From positions 27,037,987-27,101,986 of the forward strand of contig NC_132880.1 in assembly GCF_030463535.1 (NCBI RefSeq): a stretch of DNA of 64,000 nt. The letters are read 5' to 3'. Positions 30,170 through 42,009 of this stretch are shown here, piece after piece. Position 1 is the stretch's first letter. The number at the start of each line of letters is the position of its first letter. The translations under genes and the position numbers were made by a program. The notes beneath the pieces were generated by a model that saw only the letters and a program-made list of their open reading frames with translations, was not told the DNA's origin and searched no databases. The stretch comes from Salminus brasiliensis (taxonomy: Eukaryota > Chordata > Actinopteri > Characiformes > Bryconidae).

Positions 30170-31760
30170 TGGCAAAAATGAACATAGAGACACAAAAAAA
30201 ACATTAGATAAACATGAGTTGACATGACAGTCTTTGTAAATGGCAGTAAATGCTGTCTTCAATTAAGTTTTAAGTCTTTATAGTAAACAATGTCACAAAG
30301 CAGCTGTTAGAGGATAAAAAGTAATATGAATAATAACTGTTAATAAAAAGATTATGATTTTACTTAATGTGAATTTTACTAATGCCTAATGACTCAAACC
30401 CAGCCCTGAGGACCCAATGCACTTCATGTTTGTGAATGTCAGTCTAACAAAAAAGTCATTAGGTAAATAACTATTTATAACCTTTCAGAGCAGAACAAAT
30501 ACAAAAATCTGTATTAATTTTTCATTGAGGACCACTAGCCTAATCAACTGTCCAACAAAGAAACGGCATGCATGCTCCAAAGACTGACTCATTCAATTGT
30601 AACCTTGGTCCAGTTTTAAATGTATCAAATAATTTAATATTATGTAGCACGTATGTCAGGGCTGAGCAATACTGATACAGATAAGTTTAAGATCATGGTA
30701 TCAGAGGACACTAAAGATAGCGCTGATATAGTTAATGAGCCCCTGCTTACTAAGTACTCTAAGTACTAAAGTGTAAACCTATTGCTACTTCTGTAAAACA
30801 ATGACAACTTCTCAAAAACTACTTAAGTACTTATAACAAAAGAATTACAGTGAAAGAACTTCCATCCAGCACCTATCTGCATAGAAAGTGAAGTTTGTCA
30901 TTTAGGAGTAAATCTTTTGGTGTAAATGAAAAAGCTAATAAAATGCTCAAAATACAATAAAATAAATCAGCAACTAAACGTTAATGACTGACATCTACTT
31001 AATAAGCAGACAAAAGTACATTCCTTTAAAAATTACTTGAGAAAGTCAGGGTGGGTGGTATGGCAAATAAATAAATTGATTAATTAATTAATTTATTTAT
31101 TTAGATATATATATACTTTTTTTTTTATCTGCATCATCATATTTAGTTTGGTTTAATACACGCCTCTAATGCAAAAAGGGATGCTTCACAAGTTGAAAGA
31201 TAAACTACAAATAAACAACAAAGTACTGCATAAATTAACCAGACACAATCTTTACAAAAAATTTAAGGTTTTTTTTATGATTTACTTTATTTATATGAAT
31301 ATAAATTTAAATTTATAAGAATCTTAGTAACAAATGACACACATCACAGTCACTGGTGTCATGAGTAAATAGTACAATGGAAAATAAAAACAGGAATATA
31401 ACTACAAGAACATAGAAAGCTGCTACTACTACTTTAGGAGTATTCTAGCATGAATTTAATGCTTATCACTGTCAAATTAATTAGCCAAAAATATCTCCAA
31501 AGCTGACAAGCAATATAATTAAATGTTATTATCAGGGTACACACATACCACAGACATCTTACAGTACTGATCTACCAAATAAGAACACTGCTAACACTTA
31601 TATGTTAAAAATAACAGCAATGACTACTTTCAGAAAGGATACATCAGTATCTAGTCTTTAGAATTCTGCAAGATACAACCTGCAATGCCCGGGTGCACAA
31701 ACTGAAAAGAAAGGGTTTGCTGAGTTTGACGCAGAAAAAACTAGAACAATCAACTCAACC
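30170..31760 (-). other. 5' intron of zinc-finger gene, no gene seen
   Basis: AT-rich sequence between the probable 5' non-coding exon(s) near 32.6-33.0 kb and the first coding exon. No coding exon or RNA gene was recognised. A short AT-rich palindrome (AATTAATTAATT type) lies near 31075-31105. Confidence 0.5.
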
Positions 31761-31764
31761 CCAC

Positions 31765-31985
31765 TTAATTCATTTGGGATGAATTTGAACTAGGTCTAAT
31801 CTCCCACCATCAGTGCCCTAAATGACTTTACGGAGGCAAATGCCCGAAGGCATGTTCCAAAACCTAGCGGAAACCCAGTCTTCCTAGAAGAGCCCGGGGT
31901 GGCAGCAATAGAGGATCAGCTTCATATAAATGCTGATGGTTTTGGAATAACAATACGGGCATGTATGGATGTTGGGATATCTATA
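31765..31985 (+). mobile_element. 3' end of a Tc1-like transposon (relic)
   Basis: The GGGATGAATTTGAACTAG region, CCCACCATCAGTGCC, then CCTAGAAGAGCCC and a tail with CTGATGGTTTTGGAAT match the end of the same Tc1-like family seen as the MITE at 13031. The open frame starting at 31899 begins in this tail and is not regarded as a gene. Confidence 0.6.
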
Positions 31986-32587
31986 GGAGTCTGGTCTTTA
32001 CAAGGCAATTACAACTACCCTGAGCTTTCATTCATGAGTGCAGCAAGCGAAAGTGGTGTCCAAACTCCAAAGGACCTTTCCAGTGCAGTTCTGCACGGGA
32101 CTTCACAGACTCTCTTAGCTGGTGATTTCAGCTATAGCCAGTATGCTGCCCTGCCCTCGATCGGTATCGGCCCCCAAAACACTGCTGGGTCCATCTCTAT
32201 CACCCGAAATGCTTCCCAATGTCATGTTCTGCATCGTAACACGTCGTGATTTCAGGTTAATCGGCCAGACTTGGAGGACCTCAGCAAATAAAAGCACGTA
32301 TTGGCTCAGGACTGAAGACATGAGGTAAACCCGGATTTGGAGTTTACTTAGCTTGCCAGGTACAAAGCTTGCAAAGAGGCTAATCTAACATTAGCAGGGA
32401 TTTGGCGAAATCAGCGTCCTGTACTGTGCAAAACGATCAGTCAGAGGGGAAGACAAGTAGCTAGCTATATCTCCAATGTTCTGCAGGATTAGAGTAAACA
32501 TTACGAACAGCGCAGAAGTTGAGAGCAACTACCCCAGCACTTCCCTCACCAGCGACACTTCTCCTCCACGCGGCTCTGTTGACTCAC

Positions 32588-33050
32588 CTCAGCAGACTCT
32601 GCAGACAGCGGGCTCCGGGCTCCCACCACTAACACACAAACAGGCTGCACTGAGACTATCTGCAGTGTCCACTGAGCACACTGAGCGAGTGTCCACTACG
32701 TTAAAATCCAGTTGTTAGGTTCACTGAGCGCTGCAGCACGTCTTACTCCATATTGACCAACTCTGCAGCCCCTCAGAGTAAAGCCCCCCCCCCCAGCACA
32801 CTCACCGGTTGTGCTGCCGCCGCTCGCTTCTTACCCTCTTCAACTTTTAGCAGTTTAACTCGAACCACTCTTCGTTTCAGCTCGCTGTGAGACTCTGTTT
32901 TCTGACATGTGACACCAAAGTTAGTTTTCTCCGCGACTGCGTGTTCCCCACTAGTGCCCCTCCATCCCAACACAACATCCGCAGAGACCGGAAGACGAAA
33001 CCGGTCGCCAAGTAGCTGAACTCGTCCAAACTCTCCGACCACGAGTTGTG
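32588..33050 (-). promoter_or_regulatory. CpG-rich promoter and alternative 5' non-coding exons of the zinc-finger gene
   Basis: Unlike the surrounding AT-rich DNA, this stretch is GC/CpG-rich. On the minus strand there are two strong donors: AACCG|GTGAG (exon end 32806) and CTGAG|GTGAGTC (exon end 32588). Either could splice to the acceptor before 30165. No TATA box is evident. This is inferred as a housekeeping-type promoter. Confidence 0.5.
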
Positions 33051-33060
33051 TAGTTTTCAG

Positions 33061-34200
33061 TCTGGAAGTTTTTATATTTTTTAATATTTAAATGTACGGA
33101 TCCAGTAAAGAATTAACATAGAAAAATAATATTTAGAGACTTAAATCATTTCCTGAATTTAAAAAGAATAAATATTCCCCTGTTTTGACCATCGCGCTCA
33201 ATCTAAACTGAGGGATTCATAGGTAGCAGATTATTATTATTAGAAATTATAATTCTATTTTAACACCTTAAACCAGCTGTAAAACATGCAATTTACACAT
33301 GTAAATAAACCTAACGTCAAAATTAAACGTTTACTCGACGCAGTTATACGTTAGCACTAGTAAGAGCTCGTGGTGTTTCTCGACTCAATTTATAGGGAGG
33401 GGATTTAGCTTATTATTAAATGTAGGAACGTTTATTAAACGTTTGGTTATTAAATCAGTTATAACAACCGAATTCGCTGTTGTTGTGTAACATTTATGTA
33501 ATATGTAATTTTACCATGTAAAATTTTCATTTTTAAATGTGAAAATTGCAATTACACAGGTAATAATTCAGTTTCCACTAGTCATTTAATTTACAAATTA
33601 ATATAGAATTAATAAATAAATAATACATTATTAATTAAAAAAAACATTTTGTGAATTGAGAAAAAAACTAAAATAATTGTAACACTGTTACATTTAGTTT
33701 TTGTACGTCACGTCACTTTTGGGCTTCTTCAAATCCAATTTCTAATATCAAGAAGATGAAGTTTAGAAAAAGTGAACACATCTGGCAACCAATTATGAAT
33801 GATGTTTGGAAGAATCTCTAATTATAAATTTATAACATATATTTTCTAAAAAGGATGAATTCGAGAAAAAAAATTAAGAAGAGAAAAAAGAACATCTTTT
33901 TTTTTCCTTTATTTTAAAAGACAAACAAACAAACAAAAAACCTAATTGTGTCACCATAACTCACCAAAACGTGCCAAGTGTCATTGGATCACATTGTACA
34001 GTTTGTTGGTATAATGTACAGAGCCTAGGTCTAATCTGAACTGAACTGAAGTCAACAACACATTCCTGTGAGGCTTAGTTCTGTGTTGGGGATAATGACA
34101 AAGTGCTAAAGGCAAATCTTCTGTTCACAGGCAAACTGCTCTTAGCTTATTTCACTGAATGAGCTTAAATTGAATCCATTGTTTCCACTGTTTTCCAACA
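33061..34200. other. intergenic, nothing recognised
   Basis: AT-rich spacer between the zinc-finger promoter and the 3' end of apoE. The only notable item is a minus-strand AATAAA at 33908-33913, a possible distal apoE poly(A) signal. No open frame resembles a protein. Confidence 0.6.
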
Positions 34201-34222
34201 TAGAGAGTTTTTAAGCGCTTGG

Positions 34223-35550
34223 TTAAAAGGTTTTTGCGATGTTCTGCACCTTCTCCTGGATTTGGGTGGTGAGTTGCTGAAACCAGTTTATTTTATCCTG
34301 GATGGTGGCCCGCAGGTTCTCGTTGGTCTTCTCAATACGATTTCTTAGTTCTTCCAACTGAGCTTCCAGTTTCTCCTTCATGTCTTCAGCCTGGGTCTTC
34401 AGCAGCTCAGTGAGGGTGGTGAACTTGCCCTCGGCATTCTGGCGAACAACATCAAAGTAAGGTGCCAGGCGCTCTCTCACATCTTCCACACCCTGAGCAG
34501 TACGAGACTGGACCTCCTCAAAGTATGTTGCCATTTTCCTGTGTGCAATGCAAAGAAAATAAGGAGAATGGTTGAATAATTTAGTTAACATCTGCAAAAT
34601 ACCTTTTGTTGTTCAGAGTATTGCTATGGTTGTAAATCTTACAGAATCACCTGTTTCCTCACGAACTGGAGTAACTGTACTGGACTTACTTGTTGATCTC
34701 CTGGGTGTCCTTGCTCAGGCGCTTCTTCAGCTTGCGGACGTAAGAGTTAACCCTGTTTTTGACATCATCTGCGTTCTGCTCCACCATGGTCTGAAGCTCC
34801 TGGCCGTATTCAGTCACACGGTCCTTTGCCTCTTCCATATGCGTTTGGAGTTTATTCATCAGCAGCTTCAGGTCACCCTGAAATCTCTCAGCAGTCTCCT
34901 GGGCGTAAGGACCAAACTTGGACTGCATGTCATCACTGTACATCTGCAGCTCTGCCATGCTGTCACTGATCAGTGTGCTGGAACATGGAAATAGAGGATT
35001 TTGTAAGTGCTAAGCTAAAGACAATTTGCTAGGGAAATCATTAGTATACTGTGTGCGAGGTGTTCATCCACTGATACAGCTCTATGATGAAAGCACAGTA
35101 GTTTGTGTTACGAAAGACTGTGTGAGCTTTTCCTATACTCACTCGAGCTCTCTGCCAAGCTGGGTGCTCTTGATGTTGTCCCTCATCCCCTCAGCCTTGG
35201 AGCTCAAGTCAGCCACATACTCCCAAAACTGATCCACCGTTTCCTCCCAGCGAGCTTTGGGCTCATCCTGAAACAGGAAGCGCCCATGGCAGCCTACAAA
35301 GAAAAGATGTGATGTGTTATATTTTGAATGCAGACTGCAGAAGAGGAGAGAACTCAGAGGTTCAGACTGAGACATAGGACTGACTGACAGTGAAGAGACG
35401 GGCTGCTGATGCAGGGGCACAAACACCATCAATAAAAACCGAAAGCATAAAAAGGCCAAACAGCCTTTATTACTGCTGGACAACAACAAAGAAGGAAAGA
35501 ACCTCACCTGAGAAGACTGAAAGTGCAAGGATTACTGCAAGAAACTTCAT
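34223..35550 (-). CDS. apoe: apolipoprotein E
   Basis: Secreted lipid-transport protein and LDL-receptor-family ligand. Coding exons (minus): 35550-35508, 35293-35143, 34977-34690, 34538-34223. The phases match and give 265 aa, close to fish ApoE. A signal peptide (MKFLAVILALSVFSGCHG) is followed by RWEETVDQFWEYV. Amphipathic 22-mer-type repeats follow, and a basic segment near residues 143-157 (DDVKNRVNSYVRKLKKRLSK) that corresponds to the receptor/heparin-binding helix. A non-coding exon precedes it (35685 to about 35708), with a second piece of 5' UTR at 35551-35572. Exon 5 encodes the C-terminal lipid-binding helices and a coiled-coil-like EEVQSR..EKVQNIAK stretch. TOMM40 and apoA-IV nearby agree with the known APOE neighbourhood. 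Complete, with no lesion. Confidence 0.95.
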
Positions 35551-35735
35551 GATTACCCACCAGAGAGCACACCTGCAGAAAGCAGAAAAGTGGTAAGGGT
35601 TTTGACAGAGCTAAAATCCAGCAGAGAACCTAAATAGAAAGAGTAGTAAAATCCAAATAAGCTACAGTGAAATATCAGACTCACCTCACTGGGCTGAAGA
35701 TTGGCTATCTGTGACAGTTCTTTGAAACTGACTGG

Positions 35736-35743
35736 TATTTATA
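35736..35743 (-). promoter_or_regulatory. apoE TATA box
   Basis: TATAAATA on the minus strand, about 30 bp upstream of the inferred start of the first non-coding exon, which ends at the donor after 35685. Confidence 0.7.
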
Positions 35744-36139
35744 TGAGCTGAATCTAGTCAGATGACCCTGTTAATGGTCATAATGTGTTCAGGTGAAGCT
35801 GAAGTGGCAGGGCCTGTCCGAAGTTCTCACTACTAGTTGCTTTGTTAATCTGTTTTTTTTTTTTTTATTGCCATATTCCATTCCACGTTGCAGCACAGAG
35901 GTTCACAGAGGACATGCTAGAGTTATTGATAAAGGTATTAATAAAGGTATAAAAGTTCAAAGGATAAAGTTAAATCTGGTTACATATATATTGTATATAT
36001 ATGGATATTCAATGCAACTTTCTTGTATGGAAAATGTATCATTACTACTTTATTTATTACCCCACATTTATTACTGCTACAGCTGCAGGGATTCTTGAGG
36101 AGCCAGTCTTATTCAAACCTCAGACATTTAGTTTGGTTT

Positions 36140-36480
36140 GCGCTTGACTGAGCTTCTTGAGGCCTTCAGAAAGATGGTTGTAGATGCTGGACTCTGGGAA
36201 CAGACCTAAAGATCTAAAAAGATCTCAGAGCGCATATCAGACATTCCATGTTAATTTACGAGAACATTTAAAGGTCAGGCCATCCTAGCACGTTCAGTCC
36301 AAGAGCAGACCACAAGTCTGCCACTTCCGTCAAGAAGTCTCTGCGACAATTCTAAAACGTCATCACGGGACCTACAGGTTGCTCCTGCTGCAGGTGATGT
36401 CAAAGCGCAAGACTCGATATTCATCGGTCCAAAGCATGTTGTTCCAGACGTCCTGATCATTGTCTAGGTGTTCTCCGGTA
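36140..36480. mobile_element. probable Tc1-like transposon relic
   Basis: Short blocks typical of a fish Tc1-like family are seen in order: CTTCAGAAAGATGG, AGGTCAGGCCATCC, GGGACCTACAGG, CAAAGCGCAAGACTC, and TCGGTCCAAAGCATG. No ends or intact frame were found. The assignment rests on recalled family sequence, not on a search. Confidence 0.45.
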
Positions 36481-36489
36481 TCAGTAAGT

Positions 36490-37800
36490 CATGGGCTGAA
36501 GTTTTCTTTTATGGTCACATGAAACAAAGATTTAATTAATTTGCCAAATTGGCCACATGAATGTTTTTGTATGTGCACATGTACACATGAGATGCACCTC
36601 TATTCAAATGTCATGTTTTGTTGGTTTGCAAAAAGATCAAAAATGAGATTTGAGAATCTGCCTTAAATAGATATATATCTGACATTACCTTTGTACATAC
36701 TCTGTTGTGTTCCCCACCCATGCAGTAAAGTCAGCAAATAAACAGTAATTGCACATGAGTGTGTTCTGTGCATAAGATCTGATTGAGCTTAAACTTTTCT
36801 ATACAACTGTATATTCAGATCACCTCTGAATTAGTCATTTATTCATATGTGAAAAACAAACATTAGAAATAGAATAAAAATAATATTAAAGAGTAACGTG
36901 GACTTCTGGAGCATTGAGACTGCAGATTGGTAATCCCTCAATATCAGTTTCAGATTAGGTACATGTCAGCACATTATTATCAATGAGGCTGAAGTTCTTT
37001 TAGCTTTGTGCTTTCCTGACCTGCATGCATATATTTTACATAATGTGAAAGATACCGATGTGCCAGTGTCTATCAAGCTGCCCATAGCCAGTCTGAGCCA
37101 GAGTGGGAGACTGCCAGGTGGACTCAGCATTTTCAGCATTTGTCAAAGCAGACACAACGGTTTCACTTTGTTGTGAACCTTTCACTGAAGTAATAAAATC
37201 ATTAACGTCGTACTAGTTCAAGGTCAAGGTGCAGTATAATGAAATTTGAATCAGGCTTACCATTACAATAACATGATTGCATTGATGAGCGTTTGTTGTT
37301 TTCCAGGCTAGTGACCTCAATCCTATAGGAAATAAGTGAACTGTGCTTAAAATCAACCCATTTTTATTAATTCTGTCATTAAGGGTGGTCAAACAGCCAA
37401 CCAGAATTCAGCCAGAAGCTTTTTGATTGCTACTAAAAGCGTCTGGTCAAAGTTCATTTTGCTAAGTGTCATTTAAGCACAAATGAGAGGTGCTGGATGT
37501 ATAAATTAATAATAATAAAAATAAAAATAACATTAGCTACCATACAGCCAAAAACCTGCTTTTGTTTGTTTGTTGGTTCAGGATGCATATAAACAAAAAA
37601 AATGGCTGTTTTAGCGTTATAACACAGTACAGTAACCAACTGCATCTCTTGTAATTGTCTGGAGTGTAAATGTTTAAACCAGTGTACGAACAAGTCTTAT
37701 AGGATAGTATAATTACAGGCCACATAATATTATGTACAGTGTAGCCTATATATACACATATAACTATGAATAAGTACGGTATATTTTCAGTGTTTCTTTT
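36490..37800. other. intergenic, nothing recognised
   Basis: AT-rich DNA with only short chance reading frames. No transposon ends or RNA genes were found. The duplicated block shared with 45.73 kb begins at its right edge. Confidence 0.5.
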
Positions 37801-38232
37801 CCCAAGGAGTCGCCTCCTTGCCTCCAGAGGTCACTGTCATCACAGCACTGCTTTTATCTCTGATCAACTGTGTTTGGAAGTATAGTTATGTGATATATTG
37901 TCTTATATAAGTCCTGTTTTTGTATTTGATGGGATGTCTTGTTTGTGTTACATTCCAGGCCATTTGCTTTTAATCCTCTCCTTTACAACATGTGGCTCAA
38001 ATCAGCTCTTGTTTCTATTCTTCCAATCTGGTAATTGAAATAATAATAAAAAAAAAAAACAGGTTGCCCTGTCAAATCTTTCATGCCTCTATGTTTCAGG
38101 AAACAAAATGCTACAGTGCACTAAAGTTAAGTTGTAGCTACACTAATGATCAGTGCACTTAAAAAGTGGAAAAATGAAACAACTATTCTTGTACTTTAGA
38201 CTTAATTGTTTTTTCAGACTTAATTATAATTC

Positions 38233-38745
38233 AAAAGCCTACACCAGACGTAACTCTACAAAAGCCTACACCAGACGTAACTCTACAAAAGCCTACACCA
38301 GACGTAACTCTACAAAAGCCTACACCAGACGTAACTCTACAAAAGCCTACACCAGACATGACTCTACAAAAGCCTACACCAGACATAACTCTACAAAAGC
38401 CTACACCAGACGTAACTCTACAAAAGCCTACACCAGACGTAACTCTACAAAAGCCTACACCAGACGTAACTCTACAAAAGCCTACACCAAACGTAACTCT
38501 ACAAAAGCCTACACCAGACGTAACTCTACAAAAGCCTACACCAGACGTAACTCTACAAAAGCCTACACCAGACGTAACTCTACAAAAGCCTACACCAGAC
38601 GTAACTCTACAAAAGCCTACACCAGACGTAACTCTACAAAAGCCTACACCAAACGTAACTCTACAAAAGCCTACACCAGACGTAACTCTACAAAAGCCTA
38701 CACCAGACGTAACTCTACAAAGGCCTACACCAGACGTAACTCTAA
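38233..38745 (+). repeat. 27-bp minisatellite, about 19 copies
   Basis: The unit is AAAAGCCTACACCAGACGTAACTCTAC, written here as AAAAGCCTACACC + AGACGTAACTCTAC. Copies are nearly identical, differing by single bases (ACGTAAC to ACATGAC, AGACG to AAACG, AAAAGG). Because 27 is a multiple of three and two frames lack stops, it leaves two long open frames (repeating KAYTRRNST or QKPTPDVTL). There is no sign of a promoter, splice sites or a conserved protein, so it is called a non-coding repeat. Confidence 0.95.
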
Positions 38746-38960
38746 CAAAAGCCTACAAAAGCCTTTACGAAACCCTAAATTTAATTTCTACAAAAGCCTA
38801 CATTTTTTTTCTACGAAGCCCTAAATTTAATTTCAACAAAAGCCTACATTTAATTTCTACAAACGCCTACATTTAATTTCTACTAAACCCTAAATTTAAT
38901 TTCTACAAAAGCCTACAATTAATTTCTACAAAAGCCTATCTTTAATTTTGTAGCAACAGC
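38746..38960 (+). repeat. degenerate tail of the minisatellite
   Basis: The AAAAGCCTAC half-unit continues but is now joined to AATTTAATTTCTAC instead of ACCAGACGTAACTCTAC, with unit lengths near 24 bp and more substitutions. This probably shows an older, diverged or alternative higher-order unit next to the homogenised array. Confidence 0.8.
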
Positions 38961-40010
38961 TAAACTTTCATTTCTACTAAATCTTTTCTAATAAACTTTT
39001 ATAACTGCGCTAAAATGGCGCAATTTTAAGGATACTTAGGTATAGTTTAAACATACTACTGTATATGTACACACTGTATACCTAAACTTAAATTACACAT
39101 TTAATGAGTATTACTACTGCATTTCTGTATTTAGTTCTTGCTGGAAGTTAAGAAATCAGTTAATGTAATTGATTGGACACATAGTGTCACACCCACCAAG
39201 TCAGATTTAAAGACATGATTTAGAGTAGAGTGATAGCGTGCAGCCGACATGAAGCCAAAATTAATAGATTACAGGTGAACACATAGGAAAAGGTAGCTTG
39301 ATGGTGTGAGTGAATGGGGGAGGGGGCATGCCTAGTATTGGTGCCAGGAGCCAATGGGAAAGTTGTTAGTTTTACTCAAATAGGTTGTGCTCCACACACA
39401 AACCCACTGTATATTGTTGACCCAGCACAGCTGACTCAGTTACTGGACTTGTTGAGAAACATCAACATAATCAAGCTGAAATGGGCCAATCACTGTCCAT
39501 TTGCAAATGGCAACCGAATAAACTTAATTAGTTATTTCAACTCAAAGATCTGGAAAAAAGGTTAAAAATACTCAACACAGTTGAGTAATATGTGGGATAT
39601 CTCCCATTTTACAGCAAACATTTGGAATTACAGTATACTTTTTAGACTTTACTAATTTTATGTGACTTTCAAAAAAAGTCTATTTCAACATGTATTTAAG
39701 AAGTACATTATATTAAATTAAACTCATTTTAACTGAAAGTATACTTCATAGTAATGTATTTATTTAAAAAATCTATATTGTATTTTTATTAAACAATTGT
39801 TTTTTTCCCTGCTAGGGGTATATACCACATGTTTGTGGCTGACATCTCTGAGGTTGAATCAGCTAAATCTAGTTTAGTGTATTATCTCTATATAGTGGAT
39901 GAAAATCACTAATAAACTATGGTATTGCATAATAGACTTGTTTCCTTTAAATAACATCTAAATAAAATTTGTCATTACACAAAACACATTTTAAAACACT
40001 GCTGTGGACA
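38961..40010. other. no gene seen
   Basis: AT-rich DNA between the minisatellite and the apoA-IV copy A 3' end. The 83-codon open frame at 39314-39565 has no recognisable motif and is not called. Confidence 0.5.
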
Positions 40011-40017
40011 ATAATTT

Positions 40018-40023
40018 TTTATT
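40018..40023 (-). terminator. apoA-IV copy A poly(A) signal
   Basis: Minus-strand AATAAA about 145 bp after the stop codon; the same hexamer in the same context lies behind copy B at 45940-45945. Confidence 0.7.
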
Positions 40024-40167
40024 TCAGTTTCTTTAAAAATACAAACTGACCAACACTGATAAATATAAAGGAACACAAGTCAAACTTCATCTGTAAATCC
40101 AGCAGATCAGCTATTATTTAAGTCCTTTGTGTAACTGGAAAATGAGAATCTCAGCAGACAAGATGTT

Positions 40168-41418
40168 TTACTGGCTGCTCTTTGCAAACGACTCCCAGAG
40201 ACTGGTCAGCTGTGCCTTCAGGTCCTCAGCATAGGGGTCCAGTTGCCTCTGCATCTCTTGGCCTTTATGCACCAGCTGGTCTTGGAAATTCTCAGCCATT
40301 GGGATCATGATCTTCTGGAAGTCCTGCATGTGCTGTTCCAGTTTCTGCTTCAGCTCCTCAGTCTGGGGCCCAAGCTGAGCCTGCATCTCCTTCACGCTCT
40401 TCTCCAGACTGGCCCTCATCTCCTCACTCTTCTGCAGCAGAGTGGCTTTCAGAGCCTCAGAGTCCATTTCAGTGTAAGGGGCCACATCTGTCTTCAGCTG
40501 TTCCACTTGCTTCTGGAGATTCAGCATCAGCTCCTGGACGTAGGGATCCAGCTGAGTCCTCACAGAGCTCAGGTCCTGCTGCAGACGCACCTTCAGCTGC
40601 TCGGCCTCCTGGGAAATCTTGGCCATCAAGTCCTGAGTCAGTGGTGTCATCTGCCCACGAATGGCCACTGCATACTGACTGATGGCATCTGCACTCTCTG
40701 AGATCCTGGCACTGAGCAGAAACAGAAAGACAGATATGGAAATGGGGCCAAGTTTTTAACTTATGCCTCACACAAATTAAGTCCATCCATAGAGCTGAAG
40801 AATCCGCTAATGCACTTAGTTCGACTACTACTAGCAAAATAGCATTAGGGTTACTGACAGCTGAGGTTGTTCATGTTATTACAGTTGATATATCACAAAT
40901 CAGTGCTTTTTTATGCAGAAAAAAATAGAAGTTAGAAAAGAAATGAGCATAAGGTCATTAGACCTGCTGTGTTCTGAATATCTATCTATGTAGATAGCTA
41001 GCTAGTGTCATAGCATGATACATACTAAGATGTGAGCGTTTATGGCTGCATTTTTAAGAACTGCACCCTCTCTGAGTGTGACATGAGAGACTTCTGTTAT
41101 TTTATCTGACACTCACTTGACTTCTTGTCCCATTTCAGACTCTCTGATCTTCTGCAGAATGTCTGCAGTCGTTAGAGTCGCCTTTGCAACGTAATCCCAG
41201 AAGGCGTCCTTCACGATCTCCATACTGGGCCTGGCCTGGTCCTGCACCATGAGGTTGGCATGGCAACCTTTGGGCATTAAAATAACAGAATTCAGGGATG
41301 GTTTATGATGATGTTATGTTTTCATACTGATCTACATTTTCTGTTCAGGTCAACAGCGAACTATAAAAATGTGCTCACCAGCAAAAGCAGCAATAGCAAG
41401 GACAACAAGGACCTTCAT
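40168..41418 (-). CDS. apoa4: apolipoprotein A-IV-like, copy A
   Basis: Secreted exchangeable apolipoprotein of lipoprotein particles, expected from gut and liver. Coding exons (minus): 41418-41379, 41267-41117, 40711-40168, preceded by a non-coding exon ending at 41611. Protein 244 aa: signal peptide MKVLVVLAIAAFAGCHA, then the typical FWDYVAKATLT...ILQKIRESEMGQEV segment, then tandem amphipathic helices often starting with proline (LDPYVQEL, VAPYTEM, LGPQTEELKQK, LDPYAEDLKAQLTSLWESF). The 40/151-bp exon pattern and phases match the neighbouring apoE and the other apoA-IV copies. It differs from copy B at scattered residues (VRTQLDPYVQELMLNLQKQ against VNSQLDPYVQELTSNLQQQ). The apoA-I/A-IV/E families are close; A-IV is preferred from the sequence and the known fish cluster. 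Confidence 0.92.
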
Positions 41419-41674
41419 GGCTGGATGTGTAAGATACCCTGAAGAGGAAAACAAATGAAACCATGAAAACATTTTTTTTTTTACATAAAATTATGTCAAA
41501 CAGTCATAAAAAATAGATAAACAGAAATATTTCAAGTATATGCTTTAAACCATATAATGTTCCTGTACTGCATATTTCTTCTTTAATAACAGAACTGTCC
41601 ACCTACTTACCTAAATTGTCTCCTGTGTCCTTCTCCCAGAATGTGAATGAGTGTCAGCAGGCATCAGGTCTCAA

Positions 41675-41774
41675 TATATACAGATTACAGAGCTCTGATG
41701 AAGGAGACAAAGTCCAAAACTCCTGCCCTGCTGTCACCACTGTGCTGTTGCTCATGCCACATCACACACTCCAA
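41675..41774 (-). promoter_or_regulatory. apoA-IV copy A promoter: TATA, HNF4-like site, distal conserved box
   Basis: Minus strand: TATATA at 41675-41680 in front of the non-coding exon; TGGACTTTGTC at 41706-41716, matching the HNF4 half of a DR1 site (CAAAGTCCA on the other strand); and TTGGAGTGTGTGATGTGGCA at 41755-41774. All three elements recur in copies B and C. Confidence 0.7.
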
Positions 41775-42009
41775 CTCAACTCAACTGGACTGACCTCTAA
41801 ATCATCAGTCTTTTATCACTGTTTAGTTCAGCAGCAAGGCCTGCTTTGAAATCAACAACTGCAGCTGCAAAATGGTTTGATTTTAATAAGAGATGTTTCT
41901 ATAGAATTTTCACAGACGTTTTCTGTAGATATCAGCATAATGGAAGTGTATTCAGTTGTATTCTTTCCTATTATATGAATAAATTAAATACCAGCAAATT
42001 CTGGAAATA

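Larger units (their letters stand above)
38050..39985. other. about 1.9-kb block present only in duplication unit A
   Basis: In unit B the text passes directly from the TCAAATCAGCTCTTG block to the apoA-IV 3' end within about 90 bp. In unit A the same two landmarks are separated by about 2 kb holding the minisatellite and unrecognised AT-rich DNA. Clear inverted ends or target duplications were not found, so insertion versus deletion in B is open. Confidence 0.65.

Noticed and set aside
31899-32249. 116-codon frame upstream of the zinc-finger coding exons
   Set aside because: Its first part lies in the non-coding tail of a Tc1-like relic; the rest shows no motif.
32773-33042. 89-codon minus-strand frame in the zinc-finger promoter
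   Set aside because: No similarity or motif; it runs across the proposed non-coding exon and a donor site in GC-rich DNA.
38233-38745. CRISPR-like array
   Set aside because: Units are contiguous and identical with no unique spacers, and the host is a vertebrate; this is a minisatellite.
38153-38876. Two overlapping 170-220-codon repeat 'proteins'
   Set aside because: They are reading frames through a 27-bp minisatellite without promoter, splice context or conservation; the frame is open only because 27 is divisible by three.
40243-40701. Leu/His-rich plus-strand frames over apoA-IV (also at 46165 and minus-strand frames at 51763-52196)
   Set aside because: They are antisense shadows of the apolipoprotein exons; the repeats of amphipathic codons keep the opposite frames open.
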